Positions 8,336-18,101 of a stretch of DNA of 41,942 nt are shown in pieces (position 1 is the first letter of the stretch; the number at the start of each line of letters is the position of its first letter). The position numbers and the translations under genes were made by a program. Origin of the DNA: Bacteroidales bacterium (GTDB lineage Bacteria; Bacteroidota; Bacteroidia; Bacteroidales; Tenuifilaceae); the NCBI GenBank assembly GCA_011045955.1, contig DSBV01000002.1:1-41942 (forward strand). The letters run 5' to 3'. The notes beneath the pieces are model-generated. The model did no database searches and had not been told where the DNA came from. It saw nothing but the letters and a program-made list of their open reading frames with translations.

Positions 8336-8343
8336 TACCTTTG
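8336..8343 (+). promoter_or_regulatory. Bacteroidota -7 element (TACCTTTG) before the DUF2723 operon
   Basis: TACCTTTG matches the Bacteroidota TAnnTTTG -7 consensus and lies 44 bases before the ATG at 8388. I see no good TTTG at -33, so the call rests on one element plus position. Confidence 0.45.
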
Positions 8344-8387
8344 GTGGCTGAACCCTGATACTAAAAGTAAACAAAACCTATTACCCA

Positions 8388-11300
8388 ATGAAAAACTATT
8401 CAGTTAGCCAATTCAAGAAGTATAACAACTTAGCAGGATGGTTCACCTTTGCCATTGCCACCACAGTTTACCTGCTTACCATTGAACCCACCGCCAGTTT
8501 TTGGGATTGCAGCGAGTTTATAGCCAGCGGCAATAAACTTGAGGTAGGACACCCTCCAGGGGCACCCTTTTTCATGCTCATGGTTCGTTTTTTCACCATG
8601 TTTGCTCCAACACCGCAATGGGTTCCTATACTTGCCAATAGCCTTTCGGCCCTTGCCAGCTCATTCACAATACTATTCCTTTTCTGGACAATAACCTACA
8701 TGGCTCGGCGTATTGTTTCGCCCAAAGCAGCAGATCTCACCTTAACCCAGGTAATACTCATACTCTCATCGGGGTTTGTTGGGGCTCTTGCCTATACCTT
8801 TTCCGATACGTTTTGGTTTTCGGCCGTTGAAGGAGAGGTGTATGCCACCTCATCGCTTTTTACCGCCCTTGTTTTTTGGGCAATCCTAAAATGGGAAGAA
8901 CAAGCCGATCAGCCCCATGCCACCCGATGGATCATTCTCATAGCATATTTAATGGGTATTTCCATAGGCATTCACCTTCTGAACCTATTAGCCATCCTGG
9001 CCATTGCTTTGGTTTACTATTTCAGGAGGTTTGAATACTCACCCAAAGGTTTGTTATATACCTTGCTAATATCCACACTGCTGCTACTTACTATTATGTA
9101 TGGCATAATACAGGGATTTGTTGTGATAGCATCAAAGGTTGAACTTCTTTTTGTGAACTCATTTGGCCTACCAATCAAGTCGGGAGTACTATTCCTGTTT
9201 GTTGCTGTACTTGCACTGCTTGCTTATGGTATTTACCGAACCCACAAGCGAAGGTGGGTAATATTGAATACCATTTTTGTAGGACTTACGGTGATAATGA
9301 TTGGATATAGTTCGTATGCTGCAATAGTAATACGTTCGTCGGCCAATCCGCCAATGGATCAGAACAGCCCCGATAACATGTTTTCGCTGCTTTACTACCT
9401 TAACCGTGAGCAGTACGGCGACAGGCCCCTGCTTTACGGGCAGGTATTCAACGCGCAACCCATTGCAAGGATCGAGGGCGAGCGTACTTATGCCCCAAAG
9501 AATGGGAAATACGTTTTTGTCCGTACCAAGGATAGGTATGAGTTTGCCCCCGAGTTCAAAATGCTTTTCCCACGAATGTGGAGCAGCGACAAAAACCATG
9601 TTAACGCCTACAAGAAATGGAGCAACTTTAGAGGAAAACCTGTAAGACGGTTTGATAGGGAAGGGAAAACTGAAACGGTTTATGTACCTACATTTGGCGA
9701 GAATCTGCTGTTCTTTTTCCGTTACCAGCTTGGGTTTATGTACTTCCGCTACTTTATGTGGAACTTTGCCGGCCGCCAAAACGACCTTCAGGGGCACGGC
9801 GAGGTAACCAAGGGGAACTGGATAAGTGGAATCCCTTTTATCGATAATCCACGTTTGGGACCTCAGGAAAAACTGCCTGAAATTTACCGAAACAACAAGG
9901 GGCGAAACCGCTATTACCTCCTACCTTTGCTCTTAGGTCTTACAGGGTTAACCTACCAGCTACGCAGGCATAAGCACGATTTTTGGGTAACCACCATGCT
10001 TTTTGTGATGACTGGAATAGCCATAGTAGTTTACCTGAACCAAACGCCCTACCAGCCACGTGAGCGCGACTATGCATATGCGGGAAGCTTTTACGCCTTT
10101 ACCATTTGGATAGGCTTAGGTGTTTTAGCTGTTTATGAGCTGCTGAGGAAAATAAATGATACCCCTGCCACCGCCGTGGCAACAGCAACTGTATGCACAC
10201 TTGCTGTTCCGGTTCTCATGGCTACTGAAAACTGGGACGATCACGATCGTTCTGGCAGCTATTTACCCGCTGACTTTGGCTACAATATGCTTATAGGTTG
10301 CAAGCCCAACGCCATTCTTTTCACCTATGGCGATAACGATACTTTCCCCCTATGGTACTCACAGGAAGTAGAAGGAGTTAGAACCGATGTTCGTGTGGCC
10401 AATCTTAGCTACCTCCGCGGTGAGTGGTACATTGAACAAATGCAGCATAAAGCTTACCGAAGCGACCCCATACCAATCCGAATGACCTACGACCATTACT
10501 ATACAGGCGCTCGCGATGCCATTGTGGTAATTGATAGGATAAAAGAACCCCTAAACCTTGACCGCATTGTGGATTTCTTCCTCTCCGACAAACCCAACAA
10601 CAAAGTACAATCGCCATTTAACCAAAATGAAAGGATAAACTATATCCCATCCAAGCAGCTTTTCCTAACCGTTAATAAATCTGAAGTTAAAAACTATATT
10701 GATACACCAGAGGATTACCTAAACCGCATTGCCGACACCATAACCTGGACACTTAACAAGCAAATAGTGCTTAAAGATGGTCAGGTGATACTTGACCTTA
10801 TTGCCTCAAACCGATGGCGGCGTCCCATTTACTATGCCACCACCGTAAGCAGCGAAACATACCTAGGATTAGATAAGTTTTTCCATCTGGAGGGTATGAT
10901 GTACCGTGTACTACCCATACCCACCTCGCGTCAGTGGGGGACTGGTTCGGTTAACACCCGCGAGATGTGGGAAAACCTCATGGAAAAGTATAGGTTCAGA
11001 AACTTGAACAACCCCAAGGTCTATTTGGACGAAAACAAGATGCGAATTGTATCGAACTACCGTAACCTTTTCGCTCGCCTAGCCAATGCTTTAGTTGATG
11101 AAGGCAAAAAGGATTCGGCCATAGCCGTACTGAACAGGTGCATGGAACTAATCCCTCCCACAACTGTTCCACTTAACTACTTTGCCCTTTCCATGGTTGA
11201 AGGGTATTACCGTGCAGGCGATATGCAAAACGCCTTAAAATACTCGCAGCAAATGGCAAACCAAGCCTCGGAGGCCATATCGTACATGATTTATGACCTA

Positions 11301-11456
11301 GACGAGTTCCAAAAAAACTGGCTAGGAAATGAGCTGCAGCTTAATCTTGCCATACTTTACGAGTTAACCCGTATGGCCAACCAGTACGAAAATGATGAGT
11401 ATGCCAGGCAACTTACCGAAGAGTTCAATTCTTTTATAGCTGAACTGGAAAGCTAG
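8388..11456 (+). CDS. DUF2723-family polytopic membrane protein (PMT/TMEM260-like)
   Basis: 1022 residues. The N-terminal ~600 residues contain about ten hydrophobic helices. The hallmark segments SFWDCSEFIASG and LEVGHPPGAPFFML in the first periplasmic loop identify the DUF2723 family, which is related to GT-C protein O-mannosyltransferases; the Asp in FWDC is in the position of the GT-C catalytic acid. Motifs YQPRERDYAYAGSFYAF and YGDNDTFPLWY, also typical of the family, come later. The last ~180 residues are soluble and TPR-like. The likely role is transfer of a sugar from a lipid carrier to protein outside the membrane, but this is inferred from family relationship. It opens an operon with a deacetylase (2 nt after the stop) and a GT4 gene. 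Confidence 0.85.
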   Translation: MKNYSVSQFKKYNNLAGWFTFAIATTVYLLTIEPTASFWDCSEFIASGNKLEVGHPPGAPFFMLMVRFFTMFAPTPQWVPILANSLSALASSFTILFLFWTITYMARRIVSPKAADLTLTQVILILSSGFVGALAYTFSDTFWFSAVEGEVYATSSLFTALVFWAILKWEEQADQPHATRWIILIAYLMGISIGIHLLNLLAILAIALVYYFRRFEYSPKGLLYTLLISTLLLLTIMYGIIQGFVVIASKVELLFVNSFGLPIKSGVLFLFVAVLALLAYGIYRTHKRRWVILNTIFVGLTVIMIGYSSYAAIVIRSSANPPMDQNSPDNMFSLLYYLNREQYGDRPLLYGQVFNAQPIARIEGERTYAPKNGKYVFVRTKDRYEFAPEFKMLFPRMWSSDKNHVNAYKKWSNFRGKPVRRFDREGKTETVYVPTFGENLLFFFRYQLGFMYFRYFMWNFAGRQNDLQGHGEVTKGNWISGIPFIDNPRLGPQEKLPEIYRNNKGRNRYYLLPLLLGLTGLTYQLRRHKHDFWVTTMLFVMTGIAIVVYLNQTPYQPRERDYAYAGSFYAFTIWIGLGVLAVYELLRKINDTPATAVATATVCTLAVPVLMATENWDDHDRSGSYLPADFGYNMLIGCKPNAILFTYGDNDTFPLWYSQEVEGVRTDVRVANLSYLRGEWYIEQMQHKAYRSDPIPIRMTYDHYYTGARDAIVVIDRIKEPLNLDRIVDFFLSDKPNNKVQSPFNQNERINYIPSKQLFLTVNKSEVKNYIDTPEDYLNRIADTITWTLNKQIVLKDGQVILDLIASNRWRRPIYYATTVSSETYLGLDKFFHLEGMMYRVLPIPTSRQWGTGSVNTREMWENLMEKYRFRNLNNPKVYLDENKMRIVSNYRNLFARLANALVDEGKKDSAIAVLNRCMELIPPTTVPLNYFALSMVEGYYRAGDMQNALKYSQQMANQASEAISYMIYDLDEFQKNWLGNELQLNLAILYELTRMANQYENDEYARQLTEEFNSFIAELES

Positions 11457-11458
11457 CC

Positions 11459-12076
11459 ATGATAAACCTTAGTCCACCACGCTTTTTTCAAAGGTTTTTC
11501 AAGAATGTGATATGGAATTTCCCCTCCGAAAAGGAGGGGGTTTTCCTAACTTTCGACGATGGGCCGACCCCTGGAATTACCCCCTGGGTATTGGAGCAAC
11601 TGAGAAAATACAATGCAAAAGCTACCTTTTTTTGCCTGGCAAAAAATATTGAAATGCATCCTGAAGTTTTTGAAATGATAGTGGCCGATGGTCATACGGT
11701 GGGCAACCATTCCTACAGCCACATCAAGGGCTGGGGAACCGATACCACTCAATATGTTCAGGATATTATATACGCCAACAGCTTTGTAAACAGCAACCTT
11801 TACCGCCCACCCTACGGCCGTATAACGCCCAAACAATTCAAGCTGCTGAAATCACAATATAAGATTATTTTGTGGGATGTACTCAGCATGGACTACAGCC
11901 GAAGGGTATCGCCAAAAAAGGTTTACCAGTACGTAGTAGGAAATGCCAAACCTGGCTCGATCATTGTTTTTCATGATTCCTTGAAGGCTGAGCGCAATCT
12001 GCGCTATGCACTGCCCCGCGTTCTCGATAATCTTAGCTCAAAAGGGTTAACTTTTAAATCGATTAACATTCCGTGA
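11459..12076 (+). CDS. Polysaccharide deacetylase (NodB/CE4 family)
   Basis: 205 residues covering one NodB domain. All five CE4 motifs are visible: TFDDGP (catalytic base and metal Asp), HSYSH (metal-binding His pair), RPPYGR, DVLSMDY and IIVFHDS (catalytic His). These are metal-dependent de-N-acetylases of chitin, peptidoglycan or other N-acetylated glycans. No signal peptide is seen, so either it acts on a cytoplasmic-side glycan intermediate or it is exported another way. It starts two bases after the DUF2723 stop and is followed 13 nt later by a glycosyltransferase, so a surface-glycan or glycoprotein assembly role is the natural inference. Confidence 0.9.
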   Translation: MINLSPPRFFQRFFKNVIWNFPSEKEGVFLTFDDGPTPGITPWVLEQLRKYNAKATFFCLAKNIEMHPEVFEMIVADGHTVGNHSYSHIKGWGTDTTQYVQDIIYANSFVNSNLYRPPYGRITPKQFKLLKSQYKIILWDVLSMDYSRRVSPKKVYQYVVGNAKPGSIIVFHDSLKAERNLRYALPRVLDNLSSKGLTFKSINIP

Positions 12077-12089
12077 GCAGAATGAAAAG

Positions 12090-13178
12090 ATGTGTAAAAT
12101 ACTTTTTATAGTTCAACTTCCGCCCCCTGTTCATGGCGCCAGCTTAATGAATAAACTAGTAATGGGGAGGGCTTTGCAATTGCCTAACAACAAATGCATT
12201 ACCATTAGCCTTAACTTTGCAAAATCGCTTTCCGATTTACAGAAGTTCAAACCCCGTAAAATACTGAGAGCCATTACTATAGCTTTCGAAATCATTATTA
12301 AAATCATTAAGTATAAGCCCGAGTTAATTTATTTTTCAATGGTTCCCATAGGCCTTGTGCTGATCAGGGATAGCATTTACTTGATGCTTTGTAAGGCATT
12401 ATCGCCAAAATCAAAAAAAATAATTCATCTTCACCGGCCTGGGATGCTGCAGTTTTATAGTCAAAAGCCGTACCTGTACCGATTCTATAATTTAATTTTT
12501 AAAAACTGCGAGATTGTTCATCTAACTCCTCGCTTGGCCAAATCGGAACTTTCACCTTTGAACTTACAAAAAAGCAAAATTACAGTTATTCCCAATTCCA
12601 TAATTAAAACACCCGATTATACCAAACAGGAAAAGGATTGGGACAGTATTCTTTTCCTATCAAACTTTCTGAAACATAAAGGTTATGCTGAACTTGTTAT
12701 AGCATTTGCAGAGCTGCACAAGAAGTATTCCCGCTTAACACTTACCCTTGCAGGGGCATTCCCATCGGAAAATGATAGACTAAGATTGATTGAAAAAATT
12801 GAACTCTACGGATTAAATGAATCGATAAATGTTGTTGGGGCAGTTTACGATTCCAAAAGGTTTGAGCTTTACAGCAAAGCTGGGATATTCGTATTACCCT
12901 CAAAACTCGAATATTTCCCGTTAGTGATTCTGGAAGCCATGTCGGAGCGTTGCGCTGTTGTCTGCAGTGGGAAGGAAAACCTTCAGGAGACCTTTATCGA
13001 TGGCAAGCATTTACTCTTCCTCAATAACACCAAACCAACTGAAATTGCCCTGACAATTGAAAGCCTGATACTATCGCCCCAACTTGCCCAAAAAATAGCA
13101 AACGAAGGGTATAAAAGGTTTACCGAGATACAGGAAGAAAGCCTCTCAAAAATCGACAAGCTCTTTACCTGCCAATAG
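12090..13178 (+). CDS. Glycosyltransferase family 4
   Basis: 362 residues with the GT-B two-domain layout. The N-terminus has IVQLPPPVHGASLMN, the acceptor-side glycine-rich loop. The C-terminal domain (about 190-335) carries HKGYAELVIAFAEL, LTLAGAFPSE and the E-x7-E motif EYFPLVILEAM (about residues 273-281), the nucleotide-sugar binding and catalytic signature of GT4 retaining transferases. Donor and acceptor are unknown. It is the last gene of the DUF2723-deacetylase operon. A 90-bp gap with its own promoter element separates it from prfB. Confidence 0.85.
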   Translation: MCKILFIVQLPPPVHGASLMNKLVMGRALQLPNNKCITISLNFAKSLSDLQKFKPRKILRAITIAFEIIIKIIKYKPELIYFSMVPIGLVLIRDSIYLMLCKALSPKSKKIIHLHRPGMLQFYSQKPYLYRFYNLIFKNCEIVHLTPRLAKSELSPLNLQKSKITVIPNSIIKTPDYTKQEKDWDSILFLSNFLKHKGYAELVIAFAELHKKYSRLTLTLAGAFPSENDRLRLIEKIELYGLNESINVVGAVYDSKRFELYSKAGIFVLPSKLEYFPLVILEAMSERCAVVCSGKENLQETFIDGKHLLFLNNTKPTEIALTIESLILSPQLAQKIANEGYKRFTEIQEESLSKIDKLFTCQ

Positions 13179-13242
13179 AGTTTGGCTTAAACTTTAATTT
13201 ACCTGATTGTCCTCTATTCTGAGGCATCTGCCATAAAATCTA

Positions 13243-13250
13243 TATCTTTG
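13243..13250 (+). promoter_or_regulatory. Bacteroidota -7 element (TATCTTTG) of prfB
   Basis: Exact TAnnTTTG match ending 18 bases before the prfB ATG (13269). No clear -33 TTTG. Confidence 0.5.
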
Positions 13251-13268
13251 CAAAAATCTTAATTCGAA

Positions 13269-14358
13269 ATGATAACCATTGAACAGGGAAAAGAACTTGC
13301 AAAGCGCCGCGATGCGCTGAGGAGGTGTCTTTGACATCGACAAGCTTAGTATTGAATACGAAGAGGAACAACAAAAAACGCAAGCCCCCGACTTTTGGGA
13401 CAAACCCGATGAGGCAGAGAAACAATTAAAGAAGGTAGCATCAATCAAAACCTGGATCGATAGTTTTAATAGGGTAAACAGCCTTACCGAGGATTTGCAG
13501 GTGATGTTCGATTTTGCCAAGGAGGGTGCTGCAACCGAAGAAGAAATTGACTCCCACTACAGGCAAACCCTCCAAGCCATTGAGGATTTGGAACTAAAGA
13601 ACATGCTACGCAAGGAAGAGGACAGGCTTGGGGCAATCATGAAAATCAACTCTGGTGCCGGAGGAACTGAAAGTATGGACTGGGCAGCCATGCTCATGCG
13701 CATGTACATGCGCTGGGGCGAGCGGAATAGCTACGATGTGAAAGTTGTAGATATACAGGATGGCGAGGAAGCTGGAGTAAAATCGTGTACACTGGAGTTC
13801 GTGGGCGACATAGCTTACGGATATCTAAAGGGCGAAAACGGCGTTCACCGCCTGGTTCGTATATCGCCATTCGACAGCAATGCCCGTAGGCATACTTCGT
13901 TTGCTTCGGTATTCGTATCCCCTGCCGTTGACGAAACCATTGAAATTACCATTAATCCCGCCGACATTAAATGGGATACATACCGCTCGTCGGGTGCAGG
14001 AGGACAAAATGTCAACAAAGTGGAAACTGGTGTTCGCCTTTACCATATCCCCACAGGTATAGTAATTGAGAATACCGAATCGCGATCGCAATTCCAGAAT
14101 AGGGAGAATGCTTTGCGACTGCTAAAATCGCACCTGTACGAATTGGAACTTCGCAAGCGTCGGGAGATACAGGCTGAAATTGAAGGCAAAAAGCAAAAGA
14201 TTGAATGGGGGTCACAAATTCGCAACTACGTATTGCACCCCTATAAGCTGGTTAAAGACCTACGGTCGGGCTATGAAACATCCGATGTTAACGCCATACT
14301 TGATGGCGACCTTAACGAATGCATTAAAGCTTACCTTATGCAGTTTGGCGACGAGTAG
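13269..14358 (+). CDS. prfB: Peptide chain release factor 2, with programmed +1 frameshift
   Basis: RF2 recognises UGA and UAA stop codons and triggers peptide release. The gene starts ATG at 13269 and reads 21 codons ([20 protein letters not shown], then Leu) to an in-frame TGA at 13332-13334. A +1 shift on CTT continues in the next frame from GAC at 13333 ([14 protein letters not shown]) to the stop at 14356-14358, giving 362 residues, normal for RF2. The codon-recognition SPF motif is at residues 199-201 and the catalytic GGQ at 244-246 ([14 protein letters not shown]). A conventional ORF call would start at 13495 and lose about 75 residues. The stop codon lies inside the terminator hairpin shared with the convergent transporter gene. 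Confidence 0.97.
13320..13335 (+). promoter_or_regulatory. prfB autoregulatory +1 frameshift site
   Basis: AGGAGG (13320-13325), three-base spacer TGT, slippery CTT (13329-13331), stop TGA (13332-13334), then C. This has the same spacing as the well-studied E. coli site (AGGGGG TAT CTT TGA C). When RF2 is scarce, the ribosome pauses at TGA and slips forward, restoring RF2. The internal Shine-Dalgarno-like element is notable in a phylum that hardly uses such sequences for initiation. Confidence 0.95.
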
Positions 14359-14379
14359 CAAATATGCTACTCGTTTTTT
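14352..14379 (+). terminator. Rho-independent terminator of prfB
   Basis: 8-bp perfect stem CGAGTAGC / GCTACTCG with AAATAT loop, followed by six T residues (14374-14379). It contains the stop codons of both prfB and the convergent transporter gene. Confidence 0.85.
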
Positions 14380-15323
14380 CTTAGACTTGCACGGGTTATC
14401 AACCCCACTGGAATAAATGCAAAAACCCGCCGGGCATGTTCCTTTGGCACTTGCGAAAGGAATAGTCCAAAAACTACAATAGCTATACCGGTTATCTTAA
14501 TAATATCCAAGGTTTCGCCTAACAGGAAGTACGCAAAAATTGCTGTAAGTACCGGTATTGCATTGGCAAACGAGTTTGCCTTGGTAACCCCAAGGTGCTT
14601 AACCGAGTATGTGAATAACAAAAAGGCAAAGGTTGAAGCAAAAATTCCGAGCTTAATAAGCGGCATAAGCGACTGAAACGTTACCCCTACACCCATAAAG
14701 TGGGTAAATTCAAAAATGAAAAATAACGGCAAAAAGTAAATTACCGCAATGGTATTCTGGTAGGTTATTATGGAGTAAACGTTGTAGGTAGATGTTAACT
14801 TCCGGAGTGCTAGCGAATACCCTAAAGCAGCAAATACCGCAAGAAACATAAGCGCAATGCCAACTGGATTTGCCTCGATTTTACCAAAGCCCTGATGGAA
14901 TATAACCATTCCAACCCCAACAACCGAAACTAATATCCCTATAAAGTTCATTAGGGTTACTCGGGTTTTATAAATATAAAACTCACCCAAGGGGCTGAAT
15001 AGTGGAATAGTTGAGACAATTACGGCAGCTAAAGTAGATGAAACCATAGTCATACCAAAACTCTCTCCTATAAAGTAAAGGGAAGGTTCAAAAAATGCCA
15101 GAAGCATAAAGTACTTCAAATCGCCCATTCTCATCCTGGTTAACTTCCTCATAAGCAATCCAACGGTAGCAAATAGGAAAATGGTTGAAATAGTAAGCCT
15201 ACCCACAACTAAAGTGATAGGCTTATAGAATTGGAATACCTCTTTATACCAAATGAATGAGAGCGACCAAAAAACCATGGCTAGCAAAGTTGCAGCATAA
15301 ATCCCAATGGAATTAATCTTCAT
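14367..15323 (-). CDS. DMT-superfamily (EamA) exporter
   Basis: 318 residues with ten predicted membrane helices in two EamA repeats: the first half holds FWSLSFIWYKEVFQF and SSTLAAVIVSTIPLFSPLGEF; the second half begins around residue 150 with ALMFLAVFAALGYSLALRKL and ends FAYFLLGETLDIIKITGIAIVVFG. The motif 'P-V-x-x-x-x-x-A-x-x-x-L-G-E' in each half is characteristic. Such proteins export amino acids or other metabolites, or import nucleotide sugars; the substrate is not predictable. The start is ATG at 15323. It is intact, unlike the related gene at 18091-19021. It converges on prfB, and its stop lies in the shared hairpin. Confidence 0.85.
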   Translation of the reverse strand: MKINSIGIYAATLLAMVFWSLSFIWYKEVFQFYKPITLVVGRLTISTIFLFATVGLLMRKLTRMRMGDLKYFMLLAFFEPSLYFIGESFGMTMVSSTLAAVIVSTIPLFSPLGEFYIYKTRVTLMNFIGILVSVVGVGMVIFHQGFGKIEANPVGIALMFLAVFAALGYSLALRKLTSTYNVYSIITYQNTIAVIYFLPLFFIFEFTHFMGVGVTFQSLMPLIKLGIFASTFAFLLFTYSVKHLGVTKANSFANAIPVLTAIFAYFLLGETLDIIKITGIAIVVFGLFLSQVPKEHARRVFAFIPVGLITRASLRKNE

Positions 15324-15393
15324 TGTTTAAAGTTCAATTTATCGGCAAACTTTTTAGAACTGTATAAACCCAAAAGGTTTACGCGGCAAAAAT

Positions 15394-15421
15394 AAAAAAG
15401 GGCGTTGAGTGTTCAACGCCC
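15394..15421 (-). terminator. Rho-independent terminator of the Fas1 gene
   Basis: On the minus strand: GGGCGTTGA / TCAACGCCC stem (15400-15421) followed by TTTTTT (15394-15399) and more T-rich sequence. It is 20 nt past the end of the Fas1 pseudogene. Confidence 0.85.
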
Positions 15422-15441
15422 TAATCTAAAATAATGCAAGA

Positions 15442-16784
15442 TTAGTTTGCAGAAGACAGAAGCACCTTGTTAATTACATGAACAACCCCATTGGTAGCCT
15501 GTACATCAACCAGAACAACCGAAGTGTTCTCGTTAATTGTAACGGTTGTACCAACATTAACATTGATATCGCCATTCAACGTAGGCACATTACCACTAGA
15601 AAGTTGATTTGATCTTACGTTACCTGATACAACATGATAGAGCAGAATGGGCGTTAATTCATCCTTTGAAAACTGATCGATTCCTGAAACATCAATTTGG
15701 GTGAAAAAGGCACTAAAAGCATCGTTGGTTGGAGCAAACACTGTAAATGGACCCTCGCCCTTTAAAGTTTCAACAAGTTCAGCTTTTACAAGCACTGAAA
15801 CAAGGGTGCTGAAACTGCTATTTGCCAATGCAATATCTACAATTGTGGGTGGAAGTATAACCTTATCGATTACATGAACTAAACCATTAGTTCCTACCAC
15901 ATCGGTTGCAATAATCTTAGAGCTATCATTGAGTTTAACTGCAGTGGCACCCACAAGTAATGAAATTTTTTAGTCATTTGGACCTGAGCTCAATGTTGAA
16001 ACATAACCAGTTTGTAACTGTGTTGATTTAACCGCAGCACCTAAAACGTGATATAAAAGTATTGGGGTCAAATCCTCGGCATTAAGGGCGTCTAAACCAC
16101 TTACACTTAAATCAGTGAAAAGTTGACTAAATGCATCGTTTGTAGGAGCAAAAACGGTAAAAGGTCCATCAGCCTAAACAGCATCAACCAAATTGGCTTT
16201 GGTTAGCGCAGTACTAAAGATGTAAAACTGTTGTTAGCAAGGGCAATATCAACAACTGTTGGCGGGAGTAAAACCTTATCTATCACATGAATTACTCCAT
16301 TGGTAGCTGAAATATCGGCAGCGGTAATGCCAACATTTCCGTTAGGCTTCAGCATGCTTGCATCAACTTTTAGTGATACACCCAATCCACCTGCTCTGGG
16401 GCTGAGGGTTGAAACATAGCCATTCTCAAGCTGAGTTGATTCAACCCTACCCGATAACACATGGTAAAATAAAATTGGGGTTAGCTGGTCAGCAGTTAAG
16501 GCATCAATGCCGCTTACGCCCAACTGATTGAAAAGTTCGTTGAAAGCTGCGTTGGTTGGAGCAAATACTGTGAAAGGACCAGTGCCCTGAAGGGTTGTAA
16601 CCAGGTTTGCCTTTTGAAGTGCCTGGATCAGAATTGAGAACTGTGGATAGGAAACAGCAACCTCAACAATGTTTTTGGGCATTTCCATCTCTTTTTCATC
16701 ATCTTTTTCGCAACTTGTCAATATTAGCGTTCCCGCTAAGCCTACTAATGCTAGTAGAGCAAATAAATTTTTTTTTGTTTTCAT
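15442..16784 (-). pseudogene. Three-domain fasciclin (Fas1) lipoprotein, broken by three lesions
   Basis: From ATG at 16784 the protein has a lipoprotein signal (LALVGLAGTLILTSC) and three Fas1 domains, each with 'GPFTVFAPTNxAF' and a closing 'ATNGVIHVIDKVLLP'-like segment. Fas1 domains mediate adhesion at the cell surface. The frame is interrupted three times, all in domain 2: a one-base frameshift at about 16210-16215 (so the first frame stops at 16203), a TAG at 16174-16176 where Gln is likely (GCTGTTTAGGCTGAT), and a TAA at 15970-15972. Ignoring the lesions, the three domains align end to end and the gene finishes at 15442. Domain 1 alone might still be made as a secreted fragment. Sequencing error could explain one lesion but hardly all three. 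Confidence 0.88.
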
Positions 16785-16973
16785 AATTGTGTGTTTTAGT
16801 AGATTATGCCCTACTAACATTAAAAAACCTTTATTCATTTTGTGTTCTATTTACATATTCTTTTGTTGGTTAATTTATATCAATCATATATCTTATCTGC
16901 TAATTGATTTATTGGGCTGGATTTGGATTTATTTGCCAAAAATCAATAATTTTACAGAAATTTGGTTGCAGGT

Positions 16974-18101
16974 ATGGAAGAACTTATCAGGCTCCGTCAC
17001 GAATTACATCGAAACCCTGAACTATCTGGACAAGAAAGGGCTACCGGGAAACGAATAAGATTTTTTCTTAGCCGCTACCAACCGCATGAGTTTTACTCAA
17101 ATATTGCTGGCGAAGGGATGGCTGTGGTATACAGGGGTAAGGAGCCCGGTCCAACCGTGCTTTTCCGGTGCGAGATGGATGCTCTTCCCATTACTGAGCA
17201 ATCCGATTTGAAATACAAATCGAACACCCCGGGGGTATCGCACACCTGTGGCCACGATGGGCACATGGCCATTGTGTCGGGTTTGGCTGTTCGTTTCTTT
17301 GAGAACCCCATACAAAAAGGAAGGGTTATTCTTTTTTACCAGCCATCGGAGGAAAATGGTTCAGGAGCAAAGGAATCCATTGAAAAGCTTAAGGAATTAG
17401 ACCTCCTGCCCGACTATGCTTTTGCTCTTCACAACCTACCTAAGTATAAAAAAGGAAGCGTTGTACTTGGGCGTTACACCTTTTCGGCAGCATCAAAAGG
17501 GTTGATAATTAAACTTACCGGGCGGAACTCGCATGCCGCATTCCCTGAACTAGGCCTCAACCCAGCCGCAGCCACAGCCGAGATAATACAGCACTTGCTT
17601 GCTTTGCCTAGCAGCTTCAAGTACACGAATTTTGTGCTTGTTACCCTTATACATGTAAAGATAGGCGAAGTAGCTTTTGGCACATCTGCCGGTTCCGCTG
17701 TTATCATGACTACCCTAAGGGCCTTTGACAATTCCGATATGCATCTGCTTTCCAATAACGCTCTCAAAACATCAACCCAAATTGCAACCAAACACGGCTT
17801 AGCCATTGAAACCGAATTTACCGACGATTTCCCAGCCTCAGTTTGCGACCCGCAACTCACTGATGTTATAGAGAAAATTGCTACAGAGCAAAAGAAAGAG
17901 GTTGTTTACCTAAATGAACCCAACCGGTGGAGCGAGGATTTTGCACACTTTACAGGCATTTGCCCATCGGTAATATTCGGACTTGGTGCAGGCGAAAATC
18001 ACCCCGATATCCATAGCCCAAACTACGACTTTTCCGATGAACTTATTACCGAAGGTGTTGACCTGCTTGAATCCATAGCACGTAAGATTACTAACTCCTA
18101 A
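16974..18101 (+). CDS. M20-family amidohydrolase / peptidase
   Basis: 375 residues. This is a zinc amidohydrolase of the M20D type (hippurate hydrolase / N-acyl amino acid amidohydrolase group): CEMDALPI, HTCGHDGHMAIVSGLA (metal Cys and His), PSEENGSGA (catalytic and metal Glu), FALHNLP and a final GENHPDIHSPNYDF with metal His. The dimerisation insert runs from about residue 165 to 280. It removes an acyl group from an amino acid or similar amide; the exact substrate is open. No signal peptide is seen, so it is cytoplasmic. ATG at 16974 is preferred to TTG at 16962. Its 3' end overlaps the end of the convergent DMT pseudogene by about 11 nt. Confidence 0.88.
   Translation: MEELIRLRHELHRNPELSGQERATGKRIRFFLSRYQPHEFYSNIAGEGMAVVYRGKEPGPTVLFRCEMDALPITEQSDLKYKSNTPGVSHTCGHDGHMAIVSGLAVRFFENPIQKGRVILFYQPSEENGSGAKESIEKLKELDLLPDYAFALHNLPKYKKGSVVLGRYTFSAASKGLIIKLTGRNSHAAFPELGLNPAAATAEIIQHLLALPSSFKYTNFVLVTLIHVKIGEVAFGTSAGSAVIMTTLRAFDNSDMHLLSNNALKTSTQIATKHGLAIETEFTDDFPASVCDPQLTDVIEKIATEQKKEVVYLNEPNRWSEDFAHFTGICPSVIFGLGAGENHPDIHSPNYDFSDELITEGVDLLESIARKITNS

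Noticed and set aside
9189-9797. 202-codon minus-strand frame within the DUF2723 gene
   Set aside because: It is fully antisense to a clear membrane-protein gene and has no recognisable domain.
13495-14358. prfB starting at 13495
   Set aside because: This start is only the first one available after the frameshift. The RF2 N-terminal domain is readable upstream through the +1 site, so the true start is 13269.
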